Shown piece after piece: positions 52,764 to 64,000 of a stretch of DNA of 64,000 nt. This stretch comes from Gigaspora margarita (taxonomy: Eukaryota; Glomeromycota; Glomeromycetes; Diversisporales; Gigasporaceae). How positions within the stretch are numbered: the stretch's first letter is position 1; every line of letters begins with the position of its first letter. The stretch is taken from positions 273,171 through 337,170 of the forward strand of contig WTPW01000624.1 of NCBI GenBank assembly GCA_009809945.1, given 5' to 3'. The notes under the pieces were generated by a model that was given only the letters and a program-made list of their open reading frames with translations, searched no databases and had not been told where the DNA came from. The translations under genes were made by a program, and so were the position numbers.

Positions 52764-55540
52764 TCAGCTTGTTTCCATTGGTACAGAGGGTACCAATGGT
52801 GGTGTGGAGTGGTCATCTGTTGAGTTTGTATCCATTGAAGTTGAGGTCTCCAGCGGTAGTGTGGGGTGGTTGTCAGTAGGGCTGCTATTTGAATTGTCTG
52901 GTATTGTTGTAGTTGGTTGAGTACTGCTGTCCGGGTTGTCAGGTGTTCCATGAGGGGGTGCTTGTTGGGTACTTGTGGGAGTACTTTTGTGTGAATTTAC
53001 CATACTCGGTGAGGCTGGTCTGGATAGTTTGTCTATTCCGAATATGCTCCATTAAGGTGTTGGTAGGGGGGGCAATTCTAGTAAGAAGTCTGGAATATTT
53101 TTGACTTTAAAGTTCTGTCAAAGGATTTGCATAGTAGAGGTTACATTCTGCTGAGATGTAATTGGAAGTGTTAATTTGATGTTTTGTCCTGCGAGAGCTG
53201 TGTTAAGGTCTTCTATATTGTCTGGCAAGTGTGGAAGGGGCGGTGTGTTTGTTTCAGCTTCTGTGGGCTCAGTGGTAAGGATTTGGATCCATTCGCTTGG
53301 GAGCTGTGTGAAGTAGTAGTATTTACGGAGTTCTCTGGCAGTTTCAGTGAGCTGCTTGGGTGTTGCAATAGAGAATGTAAAGTTAAAGTCATCCATAATT
53401 TGGTCTATTTCGGGGAGGGCTGGTTTGTTGGTAGGGTTTGCCTGCATAATATGTTCAGGGAGGGGGAGTTTAAACCTGTAGTAGGGTGTGATTTGTTTTA
53501 TGAATTCTTTGGCTTCCTGATCATCCGTGATTGGGAAGGTGAATTGAGTGAGCGTTTTGATCTTGTCTGTCTCTTTGGGAAGGGGGAATCTCACACTAAA
53601 GTAATTATTAGGCAAGAGTATGATGTGTAGTATTCTCTAAGTTTAGCGATGACTTCTGAGAGTGGGGTCCGTGATATAGTTGGGTTGAATGGAAAGAATC
53701 CCCTGACTGCATGGTTGAGCTCCTGGTATGTGGAGGGGAGGGGCTTTTTCTTAGGTGGCAGGTCAAAGTATACCTCAGGTATCTTGTCTTCTATTTCGTA
53801 GTAATCTGCTAGCACCTTTTTGTATTCTCCTATATGAGGAAGTGCACTCCGGTNTTGGATTGGAAAGTACTTTTGCAAGCATGGAACGAGTTCATTGTAN
53901 TGTGAAGGGAGTGGNGNAAGTTTTGCNAAGTATGTGTCAGGGAGTTTACTAAAGCTAAAGNCTTTGCGTAGTGCATTGACAACTCNCCTAGTATGNGATC
54001 NTCGCTTGATGGGGAGTGGGAATGGTAGGATGTCTGTTATTTCACTGGGGATCTGCTCAGGGTGGTCCAGGAGTGGCAGTAACCTTTCATCAAATGCTTT
54101 GATGATCTCTTCTTTGATTGCCTTGAGGGCCTCTTTGTCATTCTCATCTTTAATTTGGAGGAAGCCTCTGGCNTATCNTAGCANCTCGAATACGGCTTTG
54201 GGTGTTAGCCTGTTAAAGTTGGTGTTTGAGAGATGTTGGCCAATCAACATAGTTTTTAGCATGGAGTATATAGTGCTACGCGTCTTATGGTCTGTTAGAG
54301 TAATATTGTTTTCAGTCTTATATGCTTTAAGTGCCTCAGCGAACAGGCTAGTATACTTCTTTTGGTGTGCGGGCTTGGTTTTCAGATTCTGAGTGAATGT
54401 GGTAAAGAAGCATGTATCATGGTGAACAAACTTAAGCCGAATTGCTGCCGGGAGTAAAAACTGAGATGGAATTGTGGCTAGTTTGTAACTGACGAATTTG
54501 AAGGTGCCCTCAGGTGTTTCGAGTGATGCTGCAATAGCATCAAATGACCACTCCTGGGTATTAAAAGGGGTATTACTTGGTTCTTCTCTTTTGCTCTGTA
54601 CGGTATCGGCCCATTCGGTAAAATTCATGGGTTCCGTAGTTGGTATGTTTGGACCTGCCTTTGCGATTTGACTATACAGTGGTTTGATGGTGCATGGGGT
54701 AGTATCAAGTATTGTTTTGGTTGCTTTGTTTGGAAGTATGGTTTGGGGAGATACAATACGAGTCCGTTTTTTACTAGTACCGGCTGAGGTGGCTAAGATT
54801 GTCTGCTTTGGAGTATTGTGAATTATAGGTTAGGAAATCTGGTTAGTGGGCGTCGTGGCCCTACCGGGTTGTGGTTCTGATTTTTCTAGAATTGTGTTTG
54901 GAGCCTGAAGGTGCATAAGCTCCTTTGGAGGTACTGTATTACTTTGGGTGTGCACGTCTGCCACATTTCTATTAGTAGATACAGGTAGGGTGGTACTAGG
55001 TATTGTACTTTCTTTGTTGCTACCAATGGAGTTATTGTCTGTTTCTGTGTCCATAAAGGAATTATATGGGATCAGGAGGTCCCTATTGATGCTCGGGATT
55101 TTTGTGTACAGTTTTATTGCTGCCTCATAAGGCTGAATTAGGTTAGCGATATCCTCACTTTGGGTTGTTTTGGGGGTTTTTGCATTAATGTTTACGGAGC
55201 CATCTTTCTGTTGCACCAGGTCGAACAGGACTAATTGGTTTGTGTCATTATGTTGGCATACCCAGTGGGCCGGGAACTTTACTAGATTTGGAATCTTTAC
55301 TAATTTGGTAATTGTACTGTAGAAGTAGTATTTGCCGTTGTATTCGGGCATGTTGGGGATTGAGAAGATAACGGTGAATGTGAGTTTGGCCCATTCGTTA
55401 ATAGTAATTTCAACGAATTCTTTCATGTGTTCTGCTTCTAAGAGGGTAGTCTTCGTGTCAGTGGTAGTCTGCTTCGGTTGGGCTGACTTACGGGAGAAGA
55501 ACCAAGAGCCAATAGCTGAGGAAGAGCTGCTTGAGAACAT
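52764..55540 (-). pseudogene. LINE ORF1 protein, non-canonical and repetitive
   Basis: Start MFSSSSSSAIGSWFF at 55540. An N-terminal part contains WAKLTFTVIFSIPN and SFMDTETDNNSIGSNKEST. The central region (54628-53118) is built from repeated modules around PLPSxYxEL, L(R/Q)KYFPF and KLREYYT, for example PLPSTYQELNHAVRGFFPFN and VIAKLREYYTSYS. The C-terminus is Pro/Thr/Ser-rich (STPTSTQQAPPHGTPDNPDS) and ends METS at 52764. Breaks: TAA at 54830-54832 (between S and P, plausibly CAA before), one frameshift at about 53600-53640, TGA at 53118-53120 (Trp plausible), and TAA at 53052-53054. I see no zinc knuckle and no RRM. In related elements ORF1 is the RNA-binding partner; that role is inferred from position. 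Confidence 0.75.
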
Positions 55541-55932
55541 AGTTTCTAGTGTTGTTTTAGGTTCTGGTTTGGGTTTGTTGCTAGAGCTTTTTATGTTTTG
55601 GCTTAAGATAGGGGTAGTGCTGTGTGTTGTACTATTGGAAAACTGTCAGTCCTTGGGACCGTTACTGCCTTGTGGCAAGACAACTGTCTTGTCGCTTGTT
55701 TTTCAGTTAATCACTACTAGTTGTCTAGGTTGTAAACTTTTAATAAATATTGCACCTCTTTTAGGCTAACCTTTAGGTGCCCAACGAGTTTACTTAGTGG
55801 CCGAAAGTCACTTTACTTAATAAAATTTAGAGATATTGTCACGAGAAAATTTTTTCTTTTTTGTTCTTCTTTTGGTAAAAAGGATCTACAGATGAGAGTT
55901 TTCCTTTCTTGCACCAGTATAATAGTATTGAT

Positions 55933-56130
55933 ATTGGTACAATTAGAAAAAATTGATTAGAATTATTATTTGTTATTAAATGATACTAATTGTAATTTTT
56001 TAATCTAATATCTATCGATTATTATCAATTACTATCTTAATCGATAGTCCTCGTCAGGAGGGATTTAAATCGATTACTAACCAATAACCGATAAAAATCG
56101 ATAGTAATCCCTGTGCAAATTTTGGTGATG
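55933..56130. repeat. Dispersed repeat, second copy of 16434-16615
   Basis: ATTGATTAGAATTATTATTT, AATCGATAGTCCTCGTCAGGAGG and TGCAAATTTTGGTGATGTAT match the first copy. The LINE at 46589-55915 apparently inserted at its left edge. Confidence 0.6.
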
Positions 56131-56149
56131 TATGGAAGGTTCTTAAAAG

Positions 56150-56450
56150 AAGTCACAAATACCTCTAGTAGAAATCTGGTTGAATACAGGTTGGACACTT
56201 CTGGCAAAATTCCAGTTGAAGAAAATTAGAACAGTTGCAGTTAAAGCCTCTGGTTGTAAATAGTCTTCTGAATATATTCTAGTTGTGAAGAACACTTGGC
56301 CAATTCTGCTGGTTGTAAATAGGTTAGCTAGTTAAATCTGGTTGGAAAAATTAGAACAGTTCCAGTTAAAACCTCTGGTAGTAAATAGATCTTCTGATAT
56401 AATTCAGTTGTAAATAGTTTAAGAATAAATTTAGGATAATCTGGCTAGTG
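56150..56450. repeat. Tandem CTGGTTGTAAATAG-containing units
   Basis: Two units of about 70 bp, with TTAGAACAGTTGCAGTTAAA (56227) and TTAGAACAGTTCCAGTTAAA (56350), are followed by CCTCTGGTTGTAAATAG and CCTCTGGTAGTAAATAG. Shorter CTGGTTGTAAATAG units lie between. No gene. Confidence 0.65.
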
Positions 56451-56469
56451 GATCATGTGAGTTAAGGAA

Positions 56470-56640
56470 CTGCAGACTTGAGAATAGGGTCCTACACCAT
56501 CAGGCCAGGAACCCAGGACATCAATTGATAGACTTAACAAAAATCATGTACCACGCTAGCATGGGATAGTATAAGATCTTAATAAAAGAGCGCCAATAGT
56601 GCCTCAGCGATATAGCTGAGAAATTTAAAAAAAAAACTTA
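56470..56640 (+). repeat. Possible SINE 3' remnant
   Basis: CCAGGAACCCAGGACATC followed by GACTTAA resembles the SINE body at 37222-37750 (CAGGGACCCAGGACATC...GACTTAA). The stretch ends in an A-run at 56622-56636. Similarity is short, so tentative. Confidence 0.3.
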
Positions 56641-56854
56641 TTTAGGAGATCAAAATATGCTTATTCTGAAAATTTCATATAAATTGGAGAACTTTTTATT
56701 ATTGACTTATAATTTTATATTCGATGAAAAATTAAAACTTGATAAAAAATATATTCAACAAACATAAAAATTATAAAAATTAAAAGTTAAATAATAAAAC
56801 TTCTCCAATTTGTATAAAAATTTTGGAGAATATGTATTTGTATTTTTATTTACT

Positions 56855-57506
56855 TTTTTTTTTTTTTTTTTAAGGTGAGGCCTTGCTCATATCTTTATTG
56901 AGTAATTTATATAAGAGGTTGTTTAATAAAACTACTTAAATTGTACAGTGACAAATACATATAAATTACATGCAAGAATAAAAGCTCAGACTAATTTATT
57001 TGTGACCTAAACCTACTAGAGTGGTCAAGACTCACCTAGATTTGAATAGTTAAAATATGATTAGTGGGAATACTGTATTTGATCCACATAGTGGACCAAA
57101 TACTAATTTTGCGAATTGCTTGCCCTATTGGCAGGCATGTATTGTTATCTAAGTGTAAATAATCTGGAAGTCTGTAGAGGCAGTGGTAAGTAGGTACTAT
57201 GCGTTGATGGGGTTTAGCCCAAGAGAAGTGATGCGCTGATGGTGGTTGAGTAGAGTTGTGTCCAAGTGTAATGTTGTTAGTCTTCTTCCATTGGGCGAAT
57301 GTGGAACAATATGGCTTCCATATTTGTTCATAAACTTCATCGGATATTTCAAGGAGGATCTTGATAACTATCTGAGAAGCTTGCTTGTATGGGATGTTGA
57401 AAGGTTGTAATGATTGGATTAGAGGGGCTGGAATCAGTCCTCTAATAGTAGAGTATAGGGAGTAGGGATCTAGAAATGTAGGAGTGGGGTTAAAGGATAG
57501 GTGTGT
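56855..57506 (-). mobile_element. 5'-truncated LINE 3' end with 16-bp TSD
   Basis: A perfect 16-bp repeat, TGTATTTTTATTTACT, lies at 56839-56854 and 57507-57522. The poly(T) start and AAGGTGAGGCCTTGCTCATA show the LINE family's 3' tail. The minus strand encodes the last part of ORF2: LLEISDEVYEQIWKPYCSTF, then a degenerate cysteine/Leu part ending WSTMWIKYSIPTNHILTIQI and stop. It keeps TGG at the Trp that is TAG in the full-length element, and TGG at FAQW. Confidence 0.92.
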
Positions 57507-57522
57507 GTATTTTTATTTACTA

Positions 57523-57736
57523 AAGCGCTTATAATTGATTTACATAGTAAAATTTAGACATTACTACGTAGCGATTACTTGCAAATTTTCCTATAATTTG
57601 GATATCAGATATTTTCGGAAATGCATGCTCATATTTTATGTTTAACGAAGTTCTATTCGGAAATATTCGGACCCTCCAAAATTGGCCACCTTAGTCACGT
57701 GACGCCGATTCTAGGGTACATGCTCCATACGATCAT
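57523..57736. other. Spacer before segmental copy 2
   Basis: Contains TATTCGGAAATATTCGGACC and AGTCACGTGACGCC. No gene; possibly the edge of another element. Confidence 0.3.
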
Positions 57737-58739
57737 TCACCAACTCACTAATCACATTGAAATTGATGCTTGAGAAGATTTCAATTACGTATAAATTGCG
57801 TATTCAAAATTTTCAGTAAAAATTTTTTGTAAATATAATTATGTTTGAGCACTATTACGATTACATGATAATCACATTGAGATTGACGCTTGAGAGAGAC
57901 CTTAATTAATAACGCCATAATGATTGAGCATTATATCAATCACTAGCTAATCTCATCAAGCGTGCTGCTTGAGAAAACCCTAAAATTTCAATTTATCGGA
58001 CTTAATATTACCTAATTGAAGATTACAATCAATGTTTTAATATTTAGATGAATTTTGATCGTATTCATATGAAAAAAAAATAAAGAATTTAAAGGAATTT
58101 TGCAGGTATAATGTTTGCTTGTGAATTACAGTGCAGAAAAGGAATAATAATTATAAGGCTTATGCATCGTGTAGGAGATATTTATCTTTCTGCTCATGAT
58201 CACTCATTTTGTAATAAGGGGCTGTCCCAACAGTAGTGTACAGATCTTCTATGACCAATTATTCTTGAATATATATCGATAAACCTGATTCTTGTGGCAT
58301 AATATGTGAAATTTATGAAGGTACACGTAATTAAAGTAAAACTTATCATAAATTCCCATTGTTTTTTCATCAATATATAAATAAAAATTCCGATCGAACA
58401 ATAAGTACTATTTATTCACCGGTACGGTGGGGAATAATGAAATATTTCCTCGTAACGATGAATAAAGGTGTTATTCTCTCGTTTTATTAATTGACAGCTA
58501 GAGGTTATTTCCCTACTGATTTTGAATCAAGTTGTGCCAAAAATAATAATAAAAATACCGGAACCTACAATTAGTAAAACGTGGAATAACAATGATAATT
58601 TGAAACACGCGACAAATAATTAATCAATAATTGAATTTATCTATTTGGATGCCAAAATTTGACCATAAAGGCCTCAAATTATTTTAAACTTGACAAATTA
58701 GTAAGCAAAAATTCTTTATTTAGGCGTAATGTGAGGCTG

Positions 58740-59030
58740 TAATGAAGTGATGTTGGAGAATATGGCACTTCTACTTCTATTACTTCTCCTTCAAAACGAA
58801 ATTCATTATAACTAATATTTAATGAAGTCATATGTAATATTTTTGCAAAGAAATTCCACTAAAACTTTTCTTACTTAAATTATATCTAAGTTCTAATAAT
58901 ATTTTTACATAGAAGAGCTTCTGCAATGCTTTTACTCTTTCATAATCAAGGCTGTTATAACGTAAAAATAGAAACGACACAAAAAAAAGTAAGAAAGAAA
59001 GAAGCTCTAAATTTTGTTGCAAAATCACGG
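58740..59030 (-). pseudogene. LRR relic of segmental copy 2 (shorter)
   Basis: The minus strand reads ERVKALQKLFYVKILLELRY, then KKSFSGISLQKYYI. This corresponds to the GGKALHKAFAKN and last repeat of the copy-1 relic. At least two LRR units present in copy 1 are missing. Non-functional. Confidence 0.55.
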
Positions 59031-59696
59031 GAAATTAGGCGATTCTCTGATTTTAAGAATTTTACAGATTTCGATGCTATTGTGGTTTGATTTTTATGAT
59101 GATGATCGAGGAAGTTTCTGAGATTCTAAATTGTCTAGTAATCGTATATTCAATTAGTTACGGTATATTTTATAACGTATCTTAGAATCAGAAAATGCCT
59201 GATTTCTCCCTGATTCTACATATACATTGTTCTTAACTTTAATTTTACGCGCAACTTTTTACTTAGAAACAAAACACGTTTGTTTTGACTATCACGTAAA
59301 AATTCGATTGATTTAGAAAATTACTTTCGTAAATTGGGGTTGTGGCCAATTTTAAAATTAAATTTCAACTTTCTGAATTTTCATCATCATATGAAGTGAT
59401 AGCTGGCCAATCATATCATTTTCATGTGACTTTTGGTAGTCAAAATTACGTTTCTTTCGAAAAATTTCCGTGTCACTGTTATATTGATGCGTAGTTGTTA
59501 GGAAGAAAACTGTAAATCAATTTGTCAAGGCAACTTATTTATATATTTTTGAAGTGCTTTTTAGAAATACAATGTTTCACTAAGAGAAAATCACCAAATA
59601 TTATTTATAGCTTCAATAAAGTGTTGTGTAAAAGAATCTCAAAAAGATCTCAAACCCGGCATATTAGTTTAGAAACAACAGCCTATTAGACCATTT

Positions 59697-59937
59697 TACT
59701 GTATTGTCGCGAAATAACCGGCATGGACGTTATTTAGAAAATCGTGCCTTCTAAAAATATCATGAATGGTTTCAAAATAATGCCTATGCGCGTCTCGAAA
59801 TGACGCGCACGCTGTATTAGGGGTTCAACAAATAATTAGACAATAAGCAAGTTTGTGAGAAATTTTATCTTGCCTCAAAAAATAACGCACATGCGCGTAC
59901 TCTAAATAACACGTTATTTCGCGACAATAAGGTAATA
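59697..59937. mobile_element. Small inverted-repeat element (copy 2 of 23702-23922)
   Basis: TACTGTATTGTCGCGAAATA and TTTCGCGACAATAAGGTAAT ends, with a 20-30 bp internal difference from copy 1. Inherited through the segmental duplication. Confidence 0.6.
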
Positions 59938-60214
59938 AAACAACGGTAACTAAGAACTTATTTAAAAAAATGGGTTATTTTATTCTTTTTCATTTTTTGA
60001 TTATTTTTAATAAATTGACAATACTGTAATTAATACTAAAATTAAATTCAGAAAATGAATTTCAATTATTAATAGAGAACGGAACCGTTTGTAAATTCAA
60101 AAACTGAATTTAAATTCAATCAGGATACCAAATTTAGATATACCCGAAAAATTGTTGAGACACTATCCCCTAACCACACATTCATATTACTTCAATTAAG
60201 CAGCTACGCGATGT

Positions 60215-60440
60215 AGAGCTTTGCAAAAAAGAATAGCACAGTGATTTCTTGAATACTATATTAGATTTTAAATTGCCTATCAAGCGAAATTCGGACTTTT
60301 CACGATTTCAAGAATTTTATAGATTTCCAATAAGTTGTTATATTACATATTGAATATATGATTGATAGAATATTTAGAAACTCGAAGATTTCCCTTCATC
60401 TTCGCGAATATCACATGGCACCTTTTGCAAACCGTTATAA
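60215..60440. mobile_element. TTTGCAAA-ended MITE (copy 2 of 24166-24408)
   Basis: AGAGCTTTGCAAAAAAGAAT at the left and CCTTTTGCAAACCGTTATAA at the right. The interior is shortened relative to copy 1. Confidence 0.6.
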
Positions 60441-61629
60441 TTATCATCAACATTTATTTATTCAAAATCTCTAAAATTATAAGAAAATGTAAAATCTACC
60501 AGGACCTGCCTGATTTCTTTTAAGTGAATTTTGAATGGAACAATTACAAATAATATAAACTTATTTAAACGATGTTGATCAAATTTCATATGGCTTATTG
60601 TTTAAAATTAACGTTAATCGAGTAATCAAATCGTAAAATAGAGATTTCTGATGAATAGTAACTGCCCGATACGAAAGTATCGGTGCAGCATATTATCTCG
60701 AATCGATTGCGGAGTGTATAATAATCATAAGACATATTGTCATGATTTATTGATTATTTATACGATGTAGCAGTCTGCAAAAGATTTTAATTATATGGCC
60801 TGTCGTGACGACAACTATTGCTTAGTTAAATTTAGATGATTTATGACCTGTCGGATGACAGTCATAATTTGGTTTGGAGATAGATGACAACAATCACGAA
60901 GTAATTTTCTTGTATTTGTGTACATCGCACCTTGTCTAGGTTTGTTAGCATGGAAACATAAATGTTAAAGGGTTTTTCCAGATAGAATTGTCCTGTTTTT
61001 TCATCCCATCCTTTTACAATAGGCAGTAACATTTAGAAGGCAAACTGGCATAGTTCAATCGATACTCTCAAATTCTGTATTGTTAGTGTGTATTTCACGA
61101 AAGCAGAAGAGATAGTATATCTATTATTGTATTTCAATGTTTCAGCAACACATCCTCGATGAGAGACAAAGTGGGTTGGTCAATGTATTTGATTGATGAA
61201 AATGATTCTGATTCCGAATAATTACGGACTGGGATTATTTGTTTTAGTCTGGCTAGAATTCTGATTGTAAAATATTTACAAAGACTATATTATAATGCAT
61301 ATCTAGGTTGGTCGACGTTCTATTATTTGTTTTTTAAATTGGCGAGAATTCTGACCGAAGCTGGCATAATCGGAATTAAATACAAGCCATGAATATCTGA
61401 TATGCAATATTCAAAGTTATGATTTTTAATATTTATATTAATTAATTATATTAAAAATGTATCAAAATCGGATTTTTGATATAATTTTGCTTAGAAATAG
61501 AGTCTTTCGCTACACTCTGGACAATTCAAATGCCTACGTTTTTTATCCATTAATCGTAATTTATCATTAACGTTACTTTTGATTTATTTAGTTTTATAAA
61601 TTCAATTTTAAAACATCATAATTTATAAA

Positions 61630-63161
61630 CTACTCTTTTTTTCGAATTTGATATACTTCATATTCATCTACTGAAAAGCTAAATCGGTCTTTAGTATTTC
61701 TAAGTGTTTTTTCATATGATCGAGGCTGACAATAACATTTGTCATTCTGATTGAAATCAGTATACATGGAGAGATCGCCGTAGCATCCGAAATTTGGACC
61801 ACATTTATATTTATTGTAAAGTGCATGCCTTGGTTCCTTTACACGACTTAAAATTGAATTTTGAATAGTACCATTGTTCAATGAAAAAATAAAGCTGCTA
61901 TCACAATACATATATTGACCATATTTTAATGCATCCCATGCTATAGGATTATAACCACCAAAAATTTCATCAGTACCTTTAATTTTCATAACTACAACAG
62001 TATTTGTTTGCTTATCACATAATTTCCAAAACGAATCGGAAGTAAAACCATCTCTTGTTCCACGGATAAGTAGTTTAAACTCATATGGATTATTTACTAT
62101 TGAATACGTTTCAGTTTTCTCATCAACCCATGAAGCAATTTCAGCTGCATGTGTTTCACTTATAACCGTTGAAAATGGTTCTGTTGTTCTGGGTGGTAAT
62201 ATTGGAGATGAAATAATACGAGGTGGAAGAATTGTTGATGATACTGGTCGATTTGGAGTAAGAAATCTTTGTATTAAGTCTTCCCAAAGATTTTCTTCAA
62301 GAATTTTTTTGTATGGTTTCACTTTATCAGTGATGTCATCACCAGATAATTGAAAATAACGTATGAGAGGTAAACAATTTTGTAATGTAATTTTCAAAGC
62401 TAGAAAATTTTCACCGGACCAACTTTTAGGATCAGATGATAGACCAGGATTTTGTGCAATTCCCCATTGGATAACATAATTCCAAATTTTTATTTCTTCC
62501 ATTTGTAAATCGTCGCGTCCAATAAGTGAAACTAATGCATTTTCTTGAAGTGTAGCAAAGTTTTCAGACTCAAAAACCTTACTTGGGTACTTTACCGCAA
62601 TATCATTGCACCATTTTTGTAATTTTTGAAATTGTTTATTTTGAAAACTTGTTTGATAAATACGAGCAAAGTTTAAACGAAGCCAGTGTGCATTCTTTTC
62701 GATTAAATATGATTCAAGATATTTAACCAATTCTTCAAGAAGAAACTCACAAGAAACGATCATGAGTTCAAAAATAAATGATACATCTTGATCGTTCAAC
62801 AAAACTATCCCTCCATAGATATATCTATATAAAATTTGTAAGTTTAACGATTCGAAATTAGTTTCTTATACATACTATAAATGTACATAAAACATCTTAT
62901 TATAACTTACTTAATAATAATCTCAAAATGTTGAGTAGTAACATGTTCCAAATTGATTATTTTAACATTATTTTTATCTTTGCTAATGTTTGCTAATTTA
63001 TTACGAAAATACAAAGACCTATATCTTAAAACGTTTGAATGTGCATGAAATGTTTTAGTATCTGAAGATTCTCTCGTATTAATTATCACATTAAAATCTT
63101 CTTTATCATCAAGAAGTTCAAGATAATCTGTCGAAAGTTTCTCAAAGAATTTTCTTGTCAT
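61630..63161 (-). CDS. BTB-BACK-TLDc domain protein, paralogue 2 (intact)
   Basis: Exon 1 63161-62911 and exon 2 62824-61630, joined across an 86-nt intron (62825-62910; GTAAGT donor, TATAG acceptor). They encode 481 residues with no break. BTB covers about residues 20-115, including FHAHSNVLRYRSLYFRNKL and the splice-spanning KYIYGGIVLLNDQD. BACK covers about 130-245 (ENALVSLIGRDDLQMEEIKI). A linker with repeated LPPR follows. TLDc runs from about 305 to 481 (LLIRGTRDGFTSDSFWKLCD, GTDEIFGGYNPIAWD, CGPNFGCYGDLSMYTDFN). Proteins of this type are expanded in Glomeromycotina. BTB usually dimerises and may recruit cullin-3, and the TLDc substrate is unknown here. Exon 1 differs from paralogue 1 at 4 of 84 residues. 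This copy keeps the full C-terminus VDEYEVYQIRKKE. Confidence 0.93.
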
Positions 63162-63510
63162 TTGGATTAATCTTTAGGTTGAATTTTGCACTTGAGTTAC
63201 GTACGTGCCTACGTACGTATTACTGTATTTATCTATCTATGTATAGTAGATCAGAACTTTTTTTAGAATATACTTCTGCATACGCAGTTTAAATACGTCA
63301 GTTTATGATTCTATAACAGATAACTGATAATTACAAGTTATATATAACATCAATAAATCACTTCTATTAAATTGCTCTTACTCTGAGAGGAGTCGAAGAG
63401 GAAGATCTTTTCATGCTCATCTGAGCTCAGCCGATGGCATCCGTTCTGTTATAAATTGATTTTGGTTGGTTACTCCTCGTGAAAATATTAAAATAAACCG
63501 TTTAATAATC

Positions 63511-64000
63511 AGAACATATATATCACTGTGATTTAATTATCTTTCCAAAATAAATAATCCGAATACAATAAATTTTTACACTGTACAAAATTTCTCCAAC
63601 GTATAAATTGTCACCTATTTCCTTAACCATCTTTAAGCTCTGCTAAGGATATTTGTTATTATGTTTATTATGTGGGTCAGTCATGTAATTAGCAAACTAG
63701 AGTGGAGGTTATAAGTGTAATTATTGGTTGGAGCTGAGGAACTAAGTGGAAGATCTTAGAGCCTTACTCGTAGGAATTTTATTGATGTCTGGCTCCCGCC
63801 CCTGTAATTGTCGGCAATCCCCTTTAATAAACTGATTAATAGTTCGACACGTTGGGTTTTTTACATTTAAATTTATAATAAAATGCAAAAACACAAGAAT
63901 TTATACGCCTGAGCAAATGACCGCAAGTAATTATGCTAGAAATTTTGGCATCGATGACATTTAAAGAACAATTAAGTTATCGAAATACGTGGTGAATTAA
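63511..64000. other. Window end, nothing recognised
   Basis: Past the segmental duplication. G+C is slightly higher near 63730-63830 (GTCTGGCTCCCGCCCCTGTA). No convincing frame or repeat termini. Confidence 0.3.

Larger units (their letters stand above)
46589..55915 (-). mobile_element. Full-length LINE (ORF1 + EN-RT-RNase H ORF2) with 17-bp TSD
   Basis: A perfect 17-bp direct repeat, AGTATAATAGTATTGAT, lies at 46572-46588 and 55916-55932. On the minus strand it has a 5' UTR of about 375 nt (55915-55541), ORF1 (55540-52764), a short spacer, ORF2 (52752-46756), a 3' UTR and a poly(A) tail (poly(T) at 46589-46614). The last bases before the tail, GAGCAAGACCTCACCTT, are shared with the truncated copies at 1154-2038 and 56855-57506. 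The interior is visibly richer in G+C than its surroundings. EN, then RT, then RNase H suggests an I/Tad-like group; the clade is not resolved. Nonsense codons, a frameshift, Ns and a 658-bp duplication make this copy non-autonomous as assembled. Confidence 0.93.
57737..63510. repeat. Segmental duplication, copy 2
   Basis: Collinear with 20370-27540, same orientation. It lacks the palindromic MITE and the Tc1-like element of copy 1. It has a different stretch at about 58400-58610 (TTCACCGGTACGGTGGGG onward) where copy 1 has unrelated AT-rich DNA. The BTB gene here is intact. Confidence 0.92.

Overview
This is AT-rich eukaryotic DNA built mostly from transposable elements (TEs) in many states of decay. 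The organism is inferred, not shown: most likely an arbuscular mycorrhizal fungus (Glomeromycotina, Rhizophagus-like). The grounds are very high A+T, a BTB-BACK-TLDc gene with a short GTAAGT...TAG intron, a relic of the Glu-Gly-Gly-Lys-Ala type leucine-rich repeat, and Plavaka/KDZ-like, pogo, PIF/Harbinger, Tc1, hAT, Ty3/gypsy, LINE and SINE sequences together. No rRNA, functional tRNA, CRISPR or bacterial-type operon was seen.

Layout. About 32-5345: a decayed pogo-like element (transposase relic on the minus strand) invaded by a LINE 3' fragment and small inverted-repeat elements. 5.8-16.4 kb: long T-rich dispersed repeats, a Ty3/gypsy pol relic, two AATCGATTA minisatellites, a foldback palindrome and a 1000-N gap. 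16.6-20.3 kb: a PIF/Harbinger element (copy A) invaded by a hAT element with exact 8-bp target-site duplications (TSDs) and by a nested foldback element. 20.37-27.54 kb: copy 1 of a segmental duplication carrying a BTB-BACK-TLDc gene and an LRR relic. 28-29.1 kb: Harbinger copy B. 29.9-34.2 kb: T-rich repeats, an unidentified 1.07-kb polyadenylated insertion and nested elements. 34.7-38.5 kb: Harbinger copy C, with a stack of nested insertions including a tRNA-derived SINE. 40.3-43.3 kb: a Plavaka/KDZ-like transposase pseudogene. 44.5-46.4 kb: an orphan multi-exon gene or relic. 46589-55915: a full-length two-ORF LINE with a perfect 17-bp TSD. 56855-57506: a 5'-truncated LINE copy with a 16-bp TSD. 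57.74-63.51 kb: copy 2 of the segmental duplication, with the intact BTB-BACK-TLDc paralogue.

The only genes likely to serve the host are the two BTB-BACK-TLDc paralogues. The 62 kb copy reads through as 481 residues. The 26 kb copy has a 32-nt insertion that shifts the frame inside TLDc. The LINE is structurally complete but carries nonsense codons, and all those in ORF2 fall where tryptophan is expected. One exact 658-bp tandem repeat in it, with an N at the junction, is probably an assembly error, because removing it restores a single ORF2 frame. The two segmental copies serve as empty-site controls for each other, as do the three Harbinger copies, so several insertions can be bounded to the base.
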